A model generated the notes under the pieces. That model saw nothing but the letters and a program-made list of their open reading frames with translations, made no database searches and was not told the DNA's origin. Positions 1-12,489 of a stretch of DNA of 64,000 bases are shown here, one piece after another (positions within the stretch are counted from its first letter, which is position 1; every line of letters starts with the position of its first letter). The DNA comes from Monoplex corrugatus. Its lineage: Eukaryota > Mollusca > Gastropoda > Littorinimorpha > Ranellidae. The translations under genes were made by a program, and so were the position numbers. The stretch is taken from the NCBI GenBank assembly GCA_030674185.1, contig CM060305.1:171648334-171712333 (forward strand). The letters are read 5' to 3'.

Positions 1-287
1 AGAATCCCGATAAAGCTTGTGAAGAAATCCCTAGACTAGAGAGAAAAGCAAAAAAAGAAATGGATGACAAAAGAAATGCTAGGCCTGATTGAAGAATAGA
101 AAGGCAAAGGCAAAGGCAAAGATACAGGAAGATAAACAAAGAAATGAGGAATAGGTGCCACGATATCTGGGAACAATCGTTTAACCGAGACGGCAGTTGC
201 ACATCAGAAACAGTCAGCAGAATTGGCCAAGCTAAAACAGCATTCAAGAAGATGAAAAGCATTCTGACCAAGAAAAGCCTATCAGAG
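1..287 (+). mobile_element. RTE-1 LINE fragment with internal deletion
   Basis: Two pieces of the RTE-1 family are fused here. Bases 1 to about 160 resemble the linker between endonuclease and reverse transcriptase of the full copy (about 39590-39735). Bases about 163-287 resemble the post-catalytic region (about 40960-41080), including the motif read as IGQAKTAFKKMKSILT. About 1.2 kb between them is missing, so the piece is a dead remnant. It ends abruptly where a 20-bp tandem array begins. Its left edge lies outside the window. Confidence 0.75.
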
Positions 288-2338
288 AGACAGACAGGAC
301 AACACAGACAGACAGGACAACAAAGACATACAGGACAACACAGACATACAGGACAACACAGACAGACAGGACAAAACAGACAGACAGGACAACACAGACA
401 GACAGGACAACGCAGACATACAGACAACACAGATATACAGGACAACACAGACAGACAGGACAACACAGACAGACAGGACAACGCAGACATACAGGACAAC
501 ACAGACATACAGGACAACACAGACAGACAGGACAACGCAGACATACAGACATACAGACAACACAGACACACAGGACAACACAGACAGACAGGACAACACA
601 GACACACAGGACAACATAGACAGACAGGACAACACAGACAGGACAACACAGACATACAGGACAACACAGACACACAGGACAACACAGACAGGACAACACA
701 GACAGGACAACACAGACAGGACAACACAGACACACAACACAGACATACAGGACAACACAGACAGGACAACACAGATATACAGGACAACACAGACATACAG
801 GACAACACAGACATACAGGATAACACAGACATACAGGACAACACAGACATACAGGATAACACAGACATACAGGATAACACAGACACACAGGACAACACAG
901 ACACACAGGACAACACAGACAGACAGGACAACACAGACAGGACAACACAGACACACAGGATAACACAGACATACAGGATAACACAGACACACAGGACAAC
1001 ACAGACAGACAGGACAACACAGACATACAGGACAACACAGACATACAGGACAATACAGACATACAGGACAACACAGACATACAGGACAACACAGACAGGA
1101 CAACAAAGACAGGACAACACAGACAGACAGGACAACACAGACAGACAGGACAACACAGACAGACAGACAGAACAACACAGACAGACAGGACAACACAGAC
1201 ACACAGGACAACACAGACATACAGGATAACACAGACATACAGGACAACACAGACATACAGGACAACACAGACATACAGGATAACACAGACACACAGTACA
1301 ACACAGACAGACAGGACAACACAGACATACAGGACAACACAGACAGACAGGACAACACAGACAGACAGGACAACACAGACATACAGGACAACACAGACAG
1401 GACAACACAGACAGACAGGACAACACAGACAGACAGGATAACACAGACAGACAGGACAACAAAGACAGGACAACACAGACATACAGGACAACACAGACAT
1501 ACAGGACAACACAGACAGACAGGACAACACAGACAGACAGGACAGCACAGACATACAGGACAACACAGACAGGCAGGACAACACAGACAGACAGGACAAC
1601 ACAGACATACAGGATAACACAGACAGACAGGACAACACAGACAGACAGGACAACACAGACAGACAGGACAACACAGACAGACAGGACAACACAGACAGAC
1701 AGGACAACACAGATAGACAGGACAACACAGATAGACAGGACAACACAGACATACAGGACAACACAGACAGGACAACACACACAGACAGGACAACACAGAC
1801 ATATAGGACAACACAGACAGACAGGACAACACAGACATACAGGACAACACAGACATACAGGATAACACAGACATACAGGATAACACAGACACACAGGATA
1901 ACACAGACAGACAGGACAACACAGACAGACAGGACAACACAGACAGACAGGACAACACAGACACACAGGATAACACAGACATACAGGATAACACAGACAT
2001 ACAGGACAACACAGACACACAGGATAACACAGACATACAGGATAACACAGACACACAGGACAACACAGACATACAGGACAACACAGACATACAGGACAAC
2101 ACAGACAGACAGAACAACACAGACATACAGGACCTCAGAGACAGGACAACACAGACATACAGGACAACACAGACAGACAGGACAACACAGACATACAGGA
2201 CCTCAGAGACAGGACAACACAGACAGACAGGACAACACAGACAGACAGGACAACACAGACACACAGGACAACACAGACAGACAGGACAACACAGACAGAC
2301 ATACATGACAACACAGACATACAGGACAACACAGACAT
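288..2338. repeat. ~20-bp minisatellite array (segment 1)
   Basis: About 100 tandem units, mostly 20 bp, with consensus close to ACACAGACAKACAGGACAAC and interspersed 16-bp short units lacking one ACAK step. Every frame on both strands stays open for hundreds of codons because stops are rare in the unit. Those open frames are not evidence of genes. The array resumes at 5169 after an L2 insertion. Confidence 0.95.
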
Positions 2339-2411
2339 AATAATAATAATAATAATTACAATATTTATATAGCGCAAAATCTTGATAAAATCAAATCTAA
2401 GCGCTGAAGCA

Positions 2412-2455
2412 GACACACACGCAAGCACGCACGCACGCACGCACGCACACACACG

Positions 2456-2534
<79 letters not shown>
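2412..2534. repeat. CA/CG-rich microsatellite in the L2-A1 3' UTR
   Basis: CACG repeats give way to a long uninterrupted CA run. The same position in copy L2-A2 (about 24860-24952) has a much shorter, interrupted CA stretch, so this tract has expanded here or contracted there since the copies separated. Confidence 0.9.
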
Positions 2535-2537
<3 letters not shown>

Positions 2538-2721
2538 TGGCTATAAATGGGGAGAAAGAATAAAAGCAATAAAAGCAAGAATAAAAGCAATGGAAAATTA
2601 TAGAGAGCATAGCATATACAATTATATATTATAATATTATAACCATGTGATTCCCTCCGAGCTGAGACAGGCTGCAGAGGGGGGGGGGGGGGGGGGGGGG
2701 GTGAGTGTTGAGTATGGGATT

Positions 2722-2920
2722 TTATGCGGAGGAGAAAAGGTGAGTTTTGAGAGCGGACTTGAAGGAGACAAAAGTAGGCTGCTGACGGACTGAGAGAGGA
2801 AGTTTGTTCCAGGAGAGTGGACCAGAAACAGAGAAGGCTCGTGGACCATAGGTATTGAGCTTAGTGCGTGGAAAGCGAAAAGTCAGAGGATCAGAGGCAG
2901 AGCGGAGGGTACGTGAGGGA
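2722..2920 (-). pseudogene. L2-A1 reverse-transcriptase ORF, C-terminal end
   Basis: Reading leftwards, this stretch encodes the last ~65 residues of the L2 polyprotein, with PSRTLRSASDPL near its start and FKSALKTHLF before the stop at 2722-2724. It aligns base for base in length with 25125-25323 of L2-A2. Upstream coding sequence is displaced to 4592-5168 by the L2-B insertion, so no full protein can be made. Confidence 0.85.
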
Positions 2921-2922
2921 TT

Positions 2923-4299
2923 GTTAGACCTCTTCTAAAAAAGACGACTCTTGACCCTGAGAATTTGAAAAACTATAGACCTGTGTCAAATCTTCCATTT
3001 CTTTCCAAGGTCTTAGAGAAAGTTGTTCTCAACCAGCTGTTAAACCACCTTCATTCCAATAACCTTGTCTATCCCCTTCAGTCTGCTTACCGTTCTGCAC
3101 ATTGCACCGAGACTGCTCTTCTCAAAATCTGCAACGACTTACTGACTACTCTTGACTCTAACAATGTATCACTTTTGACTCTCTTGGACCTATCTGCTGC
3201 CTTTGACACTATTGACCACTCTATCCTTCTCTCCCGTCTGCATCACTCTTTTGGGCTCCATGATACTGTCTTGAATTGGTTTCATTCTTACATCACCGAT
3301 CGTCTGCAAGTAGTTTCTGTCAATGGTCTTTCTTCTAATGCTTCCTGTCTGACCTATGGAGTCCCACAGGGATCTGTTCTGGGCCCCCTACTTTTCATTC
3401 TCTACACCTATCCTGTCTCCTCTATTGTCCAAGAACACCTACTTCAGCATCATTCTTTCTCGGATGACAATCAGCTGTATGTCTCTGGGCCTCTCCCTGA
3501 CCTTCCCCTCATGATCCAAAACACCCAATCTTGTGTAGCCGACCTGAAGGATTGGATGACTGAAAACAAACTGAAATTGAATGAAGAGAAATCCGAATTG
3601 ATCTTGATCACCCCACCCAAACTCCAAAATCACCCCTCTCTTCCAACCTCCATCACACTTGTTGACTCGTCTATCACTCTCTCCTATTCTGCCCGTAACC
3701 TTGGTGTAACTCTTGACCAAACCCTGTCCTTCCATCTGCATGTTAGCAACGTTTGTCGGACTTGTTTTCTTGAACTCCGCCGAATTGCTTCTATCCGCCA
3801 TCTCCTCTCAGAAGACACGACAAAGACTCTTGTCTGTGCACTTGTTCTATCTCGTCTTGATTACTGTAATGCTCTTTTGTCTGGTTCCCCCTCTCACCTC
3901 ATTAACAAACTTCAGAAAGTTCAAAATCATGCTGCCCGTCTCATCTTCCGCTCTTCAAAATTTAACCATGTTACGCCATTGCTCTGTTCTCTTCACTGGC
4001 TCCCGGTTCAGCAAAGAATATCCTACAAGATTGCCTGTCTCTGCTTCAAATCTATTGAGTCTTCCTGTCCTGAGTATCTCACCCATCTGTTACATCTCTA
4101 CACGCCATCTCGAGCTTTGCGGTCCTCATCCGACACCCGTCTCTATAGTATCCCCATAGTCCGCACTAAAAGGTTTGGGCAGCGTTCTTTTTCCTATCAA
4201 GCTCCAACTATCTGGAATCAGCTACCTCGCTCACTCAGATACTCACCCTCTCTGTCCACATTCAAACGCTCCCTCAAAACTCATCTGTTTCCCAAATAA
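2923..4299 (+). pseudogene. L2-B reverse transcriptase, N-terminally truncated
   Basis: One open frame of about 458 codons runs from the insertion edge to a TAA at 4297-4299. It contains RT landmarks in order: LKNYRPVSNLPFLSK, LDLSAAFDTIDH (catalytic Asp), GVPQGSVLGPLLF, then HSFSDDNQLYV where most relatives have YADDTQL, and a C-terminal LHWLPVQQRI with SLKTHLF. Both aspartates of the catalytic pair remain, but the flanking residues are changed. The endonuclease and the start of the protein are absent because of 5' truncation, and no in-frame ATG start fits. The copy should be unable to move on its own. Confidence 0.88.
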
Positions 4300-4389
4300 C
4301 TGGTAATTTCTGCCCCCCTCCCCCCATGTAACGTAATGTTGGCTTTATAATGTCTTAGTGTCAATGTGTCATTGTATTTGCATGTCGTG

Positions 4390-4390
<1 letters not shown>

Positions 4391-4430
<40 letters not shown>

Positions 4431-4437
4431 CGCGCGC

Positions 4438-4469
<32 letters not shown>

Positions 4470-4490
4470 GTGTGTTTGTGGGCGTGTGTG
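4391..4490. repeat. GT microsatellite in the L2-B 3' UTR
   Basis: About 100 bp of TG dinucleotides with a few CG and TT interruptions, between the L2-B stop codon and its terminal hairpin. Confidence 0.9.
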
Positions 4491-4530
4491 TGCGTGCTTG
4501 TGATTTCGGTTATATGTTTTGCCATTGTTA

Positions 4531-4559
4531 ACGCCTAGGGCATTAATTTGATTAGGCGT
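4531..4559 (+). other. 3'-terminal hairpin of L2-B
   Basis: ACGCCTA at 4531-4537 pairs with TAGGCGT at 4553-4559 across a 15-nt loop, just before the TAA-type tail. L2/CR1 reverse transcriptases are known to recognise 3'-terminal structures, so this is a good candidate recognition stem-loop. L2-A has an analogous GCGC-stem hairpin. Confidence 0.65.
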
Positions 4560-4591
4560 ACTAAATGTTCATAATAATAATAATAATAATA

Positions 4592-5168
4592 ACATAGATC
4601 TCAAGTAGGCTTGACAGGTAATCGGGGGCTGCGTTATTGAGGCTTTTGTAGCACATGGTGTCTAGTTTGTACTGTATGCGCTTTGATACAGGGAGCCAGT
4701 GAAGTTGTGCCAGGAGAGGAGATATGTGGTCAGCTTTTTTCTTTTTGAGTACAAGGCGTGCAGCATTGTTTTGAATGCGCTGTAGGATGTGAATGGTGGA
4801 GGCAGGAAGACCAGACAGGAGTGAATTGCAATAGTCAATGCGAGACATTATGAAGGAGAGAACGAGTTTTGCAGTTGTTTCGACAGAGAGATACTTCCTG
4901 ATCAGCCTTATACGATGGAGATGATAGTAGCAGGATCTGGCAGTTTGAGAAACAAAGTTGTTCATGGAGAGGGTAGAGTCAATGCAGACACCAAGGTTTT
5001 TAGCTGAATCAGAAATTGGGACTGATGTGTTACATAATGGGAGAGAAAGAGGAGGCAGCTGAGAAAGTTTCTGACGGGTGCCAATGAGGATAGCTTCTGT
5101 TTTGTCGTCATTAAGCTGAAGTCTATTGTGTGTCATCCAGTTCTTAATGTCCGAGTAACACTCAGTGG
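4592..5168 (-). pseudogene. L2-A1 reverse transcriptase, middle part
   Basis: An uninterrupted frame reads rightmost to leftmost from TECYSDIKNWMTHNRL through AKNLGVCIDSTLSM, LLSGLPAST and HISPLLAQLHWLPV to SSLLEIYV. The amino-acid sequence matches the same part of L2-A2 with no difference I can see. It starts at the 5' truncation point and ends at the L2-B insertion, so it is a broken gene in a young copy. Confidence 0.88.
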
Positions 5169-5454
5169 ACATACAGGATAACACAGACATACAGGACCTC
5201 AGAGACAGGACAACAAAGACAGGACAACACAGACATACAGGACAACACAGACATACAGGACAACACAGACAGACAGGACAACAAAGACAGGACAACACAG
5301 ACAGACAGGACAACACAGACAGACAGGACAACACAGACAGACAGGACAACACAGACAGACAGACAGGACAACACAGACAGACAGACAGGATAACACAGAC
5401 ATACGGGACAACACAGACAGACAGGACAACACAGACATGCAGGACAACACAGAC
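5169..5454. repeat. ~20-bp minisatellite array (segment 2)
   Basis: Continuation of the array at 288-2338, about 14 units of the ACAGACAGACAGGACAAC type, separated from segment 1 by the L2-A1 insertion. It ends where an RTE-2 fragment begins. Confidence 0.93.
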
Positions 5455-5518
5455 TTTTATAGATTACAGCAAAGCATTCGACAGCGTTATTTACAACCAA
5501 TTGTTCACAACTAAGCTA

Positions 5519-7142
5519 CGCACAAAAAGTTAAGGATCACTTGCACAAAAATTCATAACTTTCAAAATAAGAAAGCCAATGCGTTGAAGTTTGGCAAACA
5601 TTTAATTCCATGCTTTAGCGATAACGATACACAATTGCCTTCAATTTCGAGCAATCGTTTGGTGTGTACATTTGATCAAAGTGGGTACGTATCGAAATTT
5701 GATTTCCCAAAGTCATTGAAATCACAAGACAGGGCATTCTGATGCTCCCAAAAGTTCAGTAATGCGTGTAACCACCATGGCTGTTCTGGCACTCGACGCA
5801 GCGAGTCCTCATCGAGTTGACCAGGTTGGTGAAGATCCTCTGTGGAAGCACCTGCCACTCAGCCTGCAGCATCTGGTAGAGGTGTTGGGCATCCCTGGGA
5901 GGGGGATGGTTGCTCCTCACTTTGCGATCCAGCTCATCCCAGAGGTTCTCAATCGGGTTGAGATCGGGACTGCATGCTGGCCACTCCATTCTGTTGACTC
6001 CAGACTGCTGCAGGAAGTCGTTGACCACCCTTGCCTTGTGGGGGCGAGCGTTGTCATCCTGGTAGACAGCCGTCGGTCCCATCTGCTGCAGTGTAGGCAC
6101 AGCCAGCAGTCGAAGGATCTCATCCCGGTATCGGAGGCCAGTCAGGTTACCCTGTACATGATACAAGGGTGTTCTGTGGTGAAGGCTGAAGGCCCCCCAG
6201 ACCATTACAGAACCTCCACCAAAGGCCACCTTTTCTTGGACAGTGGTGTCAATAAAGCGTTGCCCTGGGCGCCTCCAGACCCTCAGTCGGCCGTCGTTGT
6301 GGTTCATGGTGAAGCGTGATTCATCACTGAACAGGACCTGGGACCATTGCTGACGTGTCCACCTCACGTGACGTCTGCAGAAGGCGCGGCGTGCTGCCCT
6401 ATGGGCTGGAGTTAAGCGTGGCCGTACAGCTGGGCGACGAGAACGGAGGTTAAACCCCATGAAGGCGGTTCCGTATGGTCTGCTGGCTGATGTTGATGTT
6501 AGTAGCCACCCTCAGCTGCCTTCGAATGATGCTGGAAGAGGCTGTTCTTGTCTGCAGGGCTTGTCGTTCAATGAGACGATCTTCACGTGGGTTTGTCTTC
6601 TTCGGTCGACCAGATCTGCGTCTTTCATGGACCCTCCCAGTGGCTGTGAAGCGTTGAATCAGTCTGACAATGACCGAGATGGACACCTGAAGTCGCCTGG
6701 CCACTTCTCGCTTGGGAACACCATCTTGGAACCATGCAACAGCTCGTCCCCTCTCAAACTCGCTCAATTTTCGTCGTGGAGGCATTGTCAGATCAGACCT
6801 ACTACTGGTGGAATGTCTTCTTATAAAGCCAAGCAAGAGACAGCATCTCACACATAAACAGCAGTGCTTGCACGTGCATAATGGTTTTTCCATCTGGCTT
6901 TTGCAATGTGTTCAGGCAGAACGGTCCAAAACAAGGTCCATTTTCGCAAGTTTCCGCTTTTCCGTTTGCGGCCAAGCTCAGTAGTAGAGAATCCCGTGCA
7001 ATTTTCGCACTAACACAACATCGCCCACTTACAGCTGAACAAGAATTCATAACAATTTGGCTGGACTGAGAAATAAATAACAGTAGCGAACTGAGTTTAT
7101 TACGCACCTGTTTTCTCATAATGATCCTTAACTTTTTGTGCG
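5519..7142 (-). mobile_element. Complete Tc1-like DNA transposon
   Basis: Terminal inverted repeats begin CGCACAAAAAGTTAAGGATC at 5519 and end with its reverse complement at 7142. Both ends are flanked by TA (5517-5518 and 7143-7144), the expected target-site duplication. Length is 1,624 bp, with one transposase gene on the minus strand. Removing the element and one TA restores RTE-2 across AAGCTAGCTT, a palindrome centred on the target TA. Both ends are intact, so it could be mobilised by a related transposase. Confidence 0.93.
5756..6785 (-). pseudogene. Tc1-like transposase with one frameshift
   Basis: Start ATG at 6785 opens MPPRRKLSEFERGRAV. An N-terminal helix-turn-helix region follows (VPKREVARRLQVSISVI, then GRPKKTN), as in paired-like Tc1 DNA-binding domains. 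The catalytic half carries FSDESRF, QDDNARPH and SPDLNPIENLWDEL. Thirty-four residues separate the second Asp from the Glu, the DD34E signature of Tc1. Total length is about 343 residues, normal for the family. One extra base near 6443-6447, in a GGGGTTT run, shifts the frame between the two halves. Apart from this the gene looks intact, so it is either recently inactivated or a sequence error. Confidence 0.9.
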
Positions 7143-7148
7143 TAGCTT

Positions 7149-8152
7149 ATGTCAACAATGTGCTTCCCAAGACACCTGATCTCACTCTTAGCATCTCTGT
7201 ACCAAGACCAACAGGCAACAATTAGATGGAACGGAGAGCACTGTGACTTCTTCAACATCAATAAAGAGGCCAGCAAGGTTTCATTCATTCGCCCCACCTC
7301 TTCAACATATACATGTACACAGAGCAATTAATGAGAGAGGCAGACACAGAGGATATGGGAGTGAAAATAAGAGGAAGGAATATCACCAACCTAAAATATG
7401 CTGATGACACCGCCCTATTAGCAGGAGACATCATAAGTCACAAGGCAGGACTGAAACTAAATGCCAAAAAGACCACAGTCATACACATAGAAGGATCAGC
7501 TAACCAGCTACAGCAGAGCATACGCATAGATAAAACAGAGCTGGAAAACGTGGACAACTTCAAGTACTTGGGCTCTGTCAAAAACAAGACAGGATCTTGC
7601 AGCAAGGACATCAGATCAAGAATAGACATGGCCAAGCAAAGAATGGTCCAGTTGAACAACATATGGAAAGACAGAGGCATTCCAACAAAACTGAAAATAA
7701 GAATTTTACGCCGCTTTATTTGACCTGTTGTCATGTATGGATGTGAAGCCTGGACTTTGAAGAAAGATGACGAAAATAAAATAAACCCACAGAAATGTGG
7801 TTCTACAGGCGTCTGCTCAGAGTAAAATGGACAGACAAAAGAACCAACGAAAGTGTGCTAAAGGAATTAGCTGTCCAATGTAAAATGCTCCGAGAGATCA
7901 ACAAAAGAAAATTGAAGTATATCGGGCACATAAACAGAAACACAAGAACCGACTTGATGACATCAGTCCAGCAGGGGCGAGTCGAGGCAAAGAGAAAACA
8001 ATGAAGGCCAGCAAAATCCCTCATGGACAACATCGCTGATGCCTGCAAACTGGGGCTCCATGACATCATACACAGGAGCAGAGACCGTGTCGCCTGGCGA
8101 TCCTTTGTGACAAAGAGTGGAGCTCCCACCGTCGTCCACGGCGATGGAGATG
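7149..8152 (+). pseudogene. RTE-2 reverse transcriptase remnant
   Basis: Pieces of one RT appear in successive frames. CFPRHLISLLASLYQDQ and WNGEHCDFFNIN come first. At 7313-7723 follow YTEQLMREADTEDMG, KYADDTALLAGD (catalytic YADD intact), LKLNAKKTTVIHIEG, NFKYLGS and LKIRILRRFI, ending in a stop. After it come VVMYGCEAWTLKK and WFYRRLLRVKWTDKRTNE, then YIGHINRNTRTDLM. At least three frame breaks or stops make it non-functional. The order of motifs matches the C-terminal half of RTE-type ORF2 proteins. Confidence 0.82.
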
Positions 8153-8172
8153 GATGATGATGATGATGATTG

Positions 8173-8739
8173 GTGCTTGAATGTCTTTTGAAAATATAAG
8201 CCCTCCAGAGCTGAACTCAAGTCTATAACAGATTTGGCACAAGTTCACATGGTACTTGAAAAAACACATGAAATACAAGACAAACTGGACACATTCTGTG
8301 GGGGTCTCTCTGTCTGTTTGTCTGTCTGTCTGTCTCTTTCTCTCTTTCTCTTTCTCTCTCTCTTTCTCTCTCTCTCTCACACGCACACGCACACGCATGC
8401 ACGTATGTACGCTTGCACGCACGCATGCACGCACACACGCACACACACACGTACCCGCACACCTTCATATAAATCACACAGATTGCAACAGATCTGCTTC
8501 CCCGACGCCTTCTGAAGCAAGGGATGTAACCTAAGCACTTCCTGTGGTTTACGATGTGTGAAATTACACACATGCTATTTACTTTTCATGCGGTACTTCC
8601 AACTGACAACATATCATACTTGGACTTTGTAAAGAGAAACAGCAATTTCGTTTTATCTTTCCAAACGACTTTATTGCTTCAGGATAATGACATATAGGTA
8701 ATGAACAGTATCGATGAATTGTTTGTTTGTTTGTGTGTG

Positions 8740-8815
<76 letters not shown>

Positions 8816-9019
8816 GAGAGAGAGAGAGAGAGAGAGAGAGAAGAGAGCATCTGACCTATGCATAGGTCCAAACAGCTGCATCTTGCTTGATATTTCAAAC
8901 AAAGTGGGGCAGCACCAAACCATCTGACCCACACCGGAACACTGGACAGGGATTTGCAGCTTTCAAGCTATAGGCACAGTATTTGAATAGAGTTGTAGTT
9001 AGGATTTTTCATTGCCTGT
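8173..9019. other. Non-coding spacer with microsatellites
   Basis: No gene recognised. It holds a TCTG/TCTCTT tract followed by CACG repeats (about 8308-8462), a TG run of about 75 bp (8738-8812) followed by GA repeats (8816-8842), and short unique sequence between them. Confidence 0.75.
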
Positions 9020-11222
9020 GTCATCATCATCTTGTGCCCTGCCACATGGCGTCGGCGATCATGGCCCTTCACATGCATCTATCTTGGCGCCGCAAGCGCA
9101 TCTTCCACCCTCTCTGTCCTTAGACACTCTGCAAATCCGTCCAATATTTTCTCCTTTGGTCTACCTGGTGTTCTCTTTCCCTCCAGCTTTCCTGTTGTGA
9201 CCAGGTACTCTAATTTTTCTTTCCTCATAAAATTCCTATAAATGTTGCTTATCTTTTCCTAATCTTGCAATCAATATCTTCTTGTGTCTGCCCCCATCAA
9301 GACTGTCTCGTTTGTTTTCTTTGCTGTCCACGGAACTCTCAACATTCTTCTTAGAAACCACATTGCGGCTGCCTCAATCTTGCTCTCGCTTTGCTTGTTG
9401 ACTGTCCACGCCTCACAACCGCATACCATTATCGGTTCTATATAACATTCAAGAACTCTCTTCCTGATGTTAATTGATAGGCATTTGTTGGTAAGAATGC
9501 TTTTCCTCTTCTTGAATGCTCTTTTGGCTTGGCCCATTCTGATGTGCATCTGCCGTCTGGTGAGATGACCTTTCCCAGATATTTAAACTTATCAATCTGT
9601 CTCAAAGTTGTGCCATTTACTGTTACTTTGCATGAGGGGATTTCATTCTTTTTACTGATTAACATGATTTCACTCTTCTTGCTATTTAGCTCCAACTCTG
9701 TATTTTTGCTTTCTATTTCTAGTATATTCACAAGGCTTTGTAGGTCCCTTTCATTTTCTGCAGTTAGCACAGTGTCATCTGCGTAACGAATGTTGTTTAT
9801 CATTTTTCCTCCAACTTTTAATTCAGGGCATTCTTTTCGGTTTCTCATGATGGTTTCGCTGTAAAGTGAAAACAAATCTGGTGACAGAAGACAACCTTGC
9901 CTGACTCCTCTTTTGATATTTTGGAAAGAGCTTACGTTGTTTTCTATTCTCATCGCTGCTGTTTGTTCTAATACATATTTCTGATAATTCGTAGATCTTT
10001 TCCATCAGTATTGAGTCGTTCTGGTTGCTTGATCAATTTTTCATGTCTTACCCGATCGAAAGTCTTGGTATAATCAACAAAGCATAAATATAAATCCTTA
10101 TTCATCTCGATTGACCTCTCTATGATAATTCTTAGGATGTATATGGCATTAATAGTTCCTTTCCATTCGACAAACCCACGCTGCTCTTCTGCTATTTCTC
10201 TTTTGATTCTATTCCTTGTCCTCATCATGATTATTCTTAATAGGATTTTTGTTACATGACTCATCAAACTGATTGTACGATGGAGTTCGCATTCTATAAC
10301 CCCTGTTTTCTTTGAAAATATGATGAAAATTGATTTTGACAAATCTTTGGGGATTTTTCCGGTGTCATGAATTTCATTTAGGAGAACTGTTATTTTTTCA
10401 ATACCAAATTCTTAAGGGCCTCAATCATTTCTGTAATAATACTCTGGTCCTGGTGATTTTCCCGGTTTCATATTTTTCAGTTCTGCTTTAACTTCATCTT
10501 TCATTATGGGTGGTCCTTCAACGTTCTTTCTTATAATGTGTTCTTCGTTACTGTCATCTTCAAAAAGGTATTTAATGTACTCTCCTCGTCTTACCAATAT
10601 TTTATCTTTTTCCATGATAAGCGTGCCATCTTTCGTTTGTAAACAACCATTTGACGTGCATGTCTTTTCCATGTGAGCAACTTCTTCAGTGGTTCTGTAC
10701 ATTCCTTGAAGATCTGTTTTGTGCTGGTCTTCTATTTCTTTGCACTTTGTTTCTAGCCAAGCCTTCTTAGCTCTATTGCATCGATTCCTGAATTGCTTGT
10801 TTATCTTTTTTGTATTCTTCCTTTTTCTCCCTTTGCCTTCCACTGATCTTCCATCAAGCTTAGAATTTCTTTTGTCGTCCAGTTCTTTCTTACTTTTCTT
10901 TTAGCTCTAGGGATTTCTTCACAAGCTTCATTTATCGAGTTTCTCAACTTTGTCCATTGTTCCTCACTGTCACCAACGTCCTCCAGAGCACTGAATGTGC
11001 CTCGAACAAGTACGTTTTAGTTTTATGTTCTTTTGGTCTGTTTATTTTTCTTTAGTTTCAGCCTAAATCTTCCCATTTCAGGATTGTGGTCACTGGTGCA
11101 GTCTGTGCCTGGTAGTAGTTTTGCTACAGGTAAAGAATTTCTAAATATCTTATTAAGGAGGATGTAATCAGTTTGATTTTGTATACTATCACCTGGACTC
11201 ACACGCAAATCATATTTTTTAA
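9020..11222 (-). mobile_element. RTE-1 LINE copy, 5'-truncated
   Basis: It matches the right-hand two thirds of the full RTE-1 at 37996-41534, on the opposite strand. The TCA (reverse GAT-type) tail is at 9020-9030, and the 5' truncation lies near 11222, within the endonuclease gene. TGCCTGT occurs at 9013-9019 and 11223-11229, a possible 7-bp target-site duplication. Confidence 0.85.
9271..11208 (-). pseudogene. RTE-1 endonuclease/reverse-transcriptase remnant
   Basis: Read right to left. First comes the end of the endonuclease (SPGDSIQNQTDYILLNK, with CTSDHNP holding the SDH motif), then a charged linker, then KPGKSPGPEYY. The RT starts with KKTGVIECELHRTISLMSHVTKILL, followed by LCFVDYTKTFDRVRHEK (catalytic Asp), GVRQGCLLSPDLFSLY and NIRYADDTVLTAEN, then DKFKYLGKVISPDGRC and the tail domain. 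Frame changes near 10340-10420, 9960, 9550 and 9290 and several stops break it into at least five pieces. It is inactive. Confidence 0.85.
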
Positions 11223-12459
<1,237 letters not shown>

Positions 12460-12489
12460 GAGAGTCTGAAGGTTAAAACTCAGTATTGT

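Larger units (their letters stand above)
2921..4591 (+). mobile_element. L2/CR1-type LINE copy L2-B, 5'-truncated, nested in L2-A1
   Basis: A different L2-like family inserted in the opposite orientation into L2-A1. It begins inside the reverse-transcriptase gene, carries a ~290-bp 3' UTR with a long GT microsatellite, then a small hairpin and an ATA/TAA tail ending at about 4591. Joining 2920 to 4592 restores the L2-A sequence with at most 1-2 ambiguous bases, so there is little or no target-site duplication, as is common for this clade. Confidence 0.9.
2339..5168 (-). mobile_element. L2/CR1-type LINE copy L2-A1, 5'-truncated and split by L2-B
   Basis: The 3' end faces left. It has a (TAA)n tail at 2339, then the GCGC-containing 3' hairpin seen in L2-like elements, a CA-rich stretch, a poly-G run (about 2681-2701) and the C-terminal coding part. 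The sequence is interrupted at 2920/2921 and resumes at about 4592, and the flanks join exactly as in the uninterrupted copy at 24780-27789. The 5' end stops at 5168 inside the reverse-transcriptase gene. The 20-bp array continues on both sides with a short ACAT duplication (2335-2338 and 5169-5172), a plausible target-site duplication. It is nearly identical to the second copy, so the insertion is recent. Confidence 0.9.
5455..8172 (+). mobile_element. RTE-like LINE (RTE-2), 5'-truncated, split by a Tc1-like element
   Basis: The left part (5455-5516) encodes the RT motif DYSKAFDSV. The rest resumes at 7145 after the Tc1-like insertion with CFPRHLISLLASLYQDQ, then LKYADDTALLAG, and ends in a GAT trinucleotide tail at about 8153-8172. 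Several stops and frameshifts interrupt it. Its sequence differs clearly from the RTE-1 family elsewhere in the window. Confidence 0.82.

Noticed and set aside
244..2306. Very long Cys/Val/Leu-rich open frames on the minus strand and Gln/Asp/Thr-rich ones on the plus strand
   Set aside because: They are translations of the 20-bp array; all frames are open and no unique domain or start is present.
6459..6984. Plus-strand frames opposite the Tc1-like transposase
   Set aside because: They are antisense shadows of the transposase with no motif of their own.
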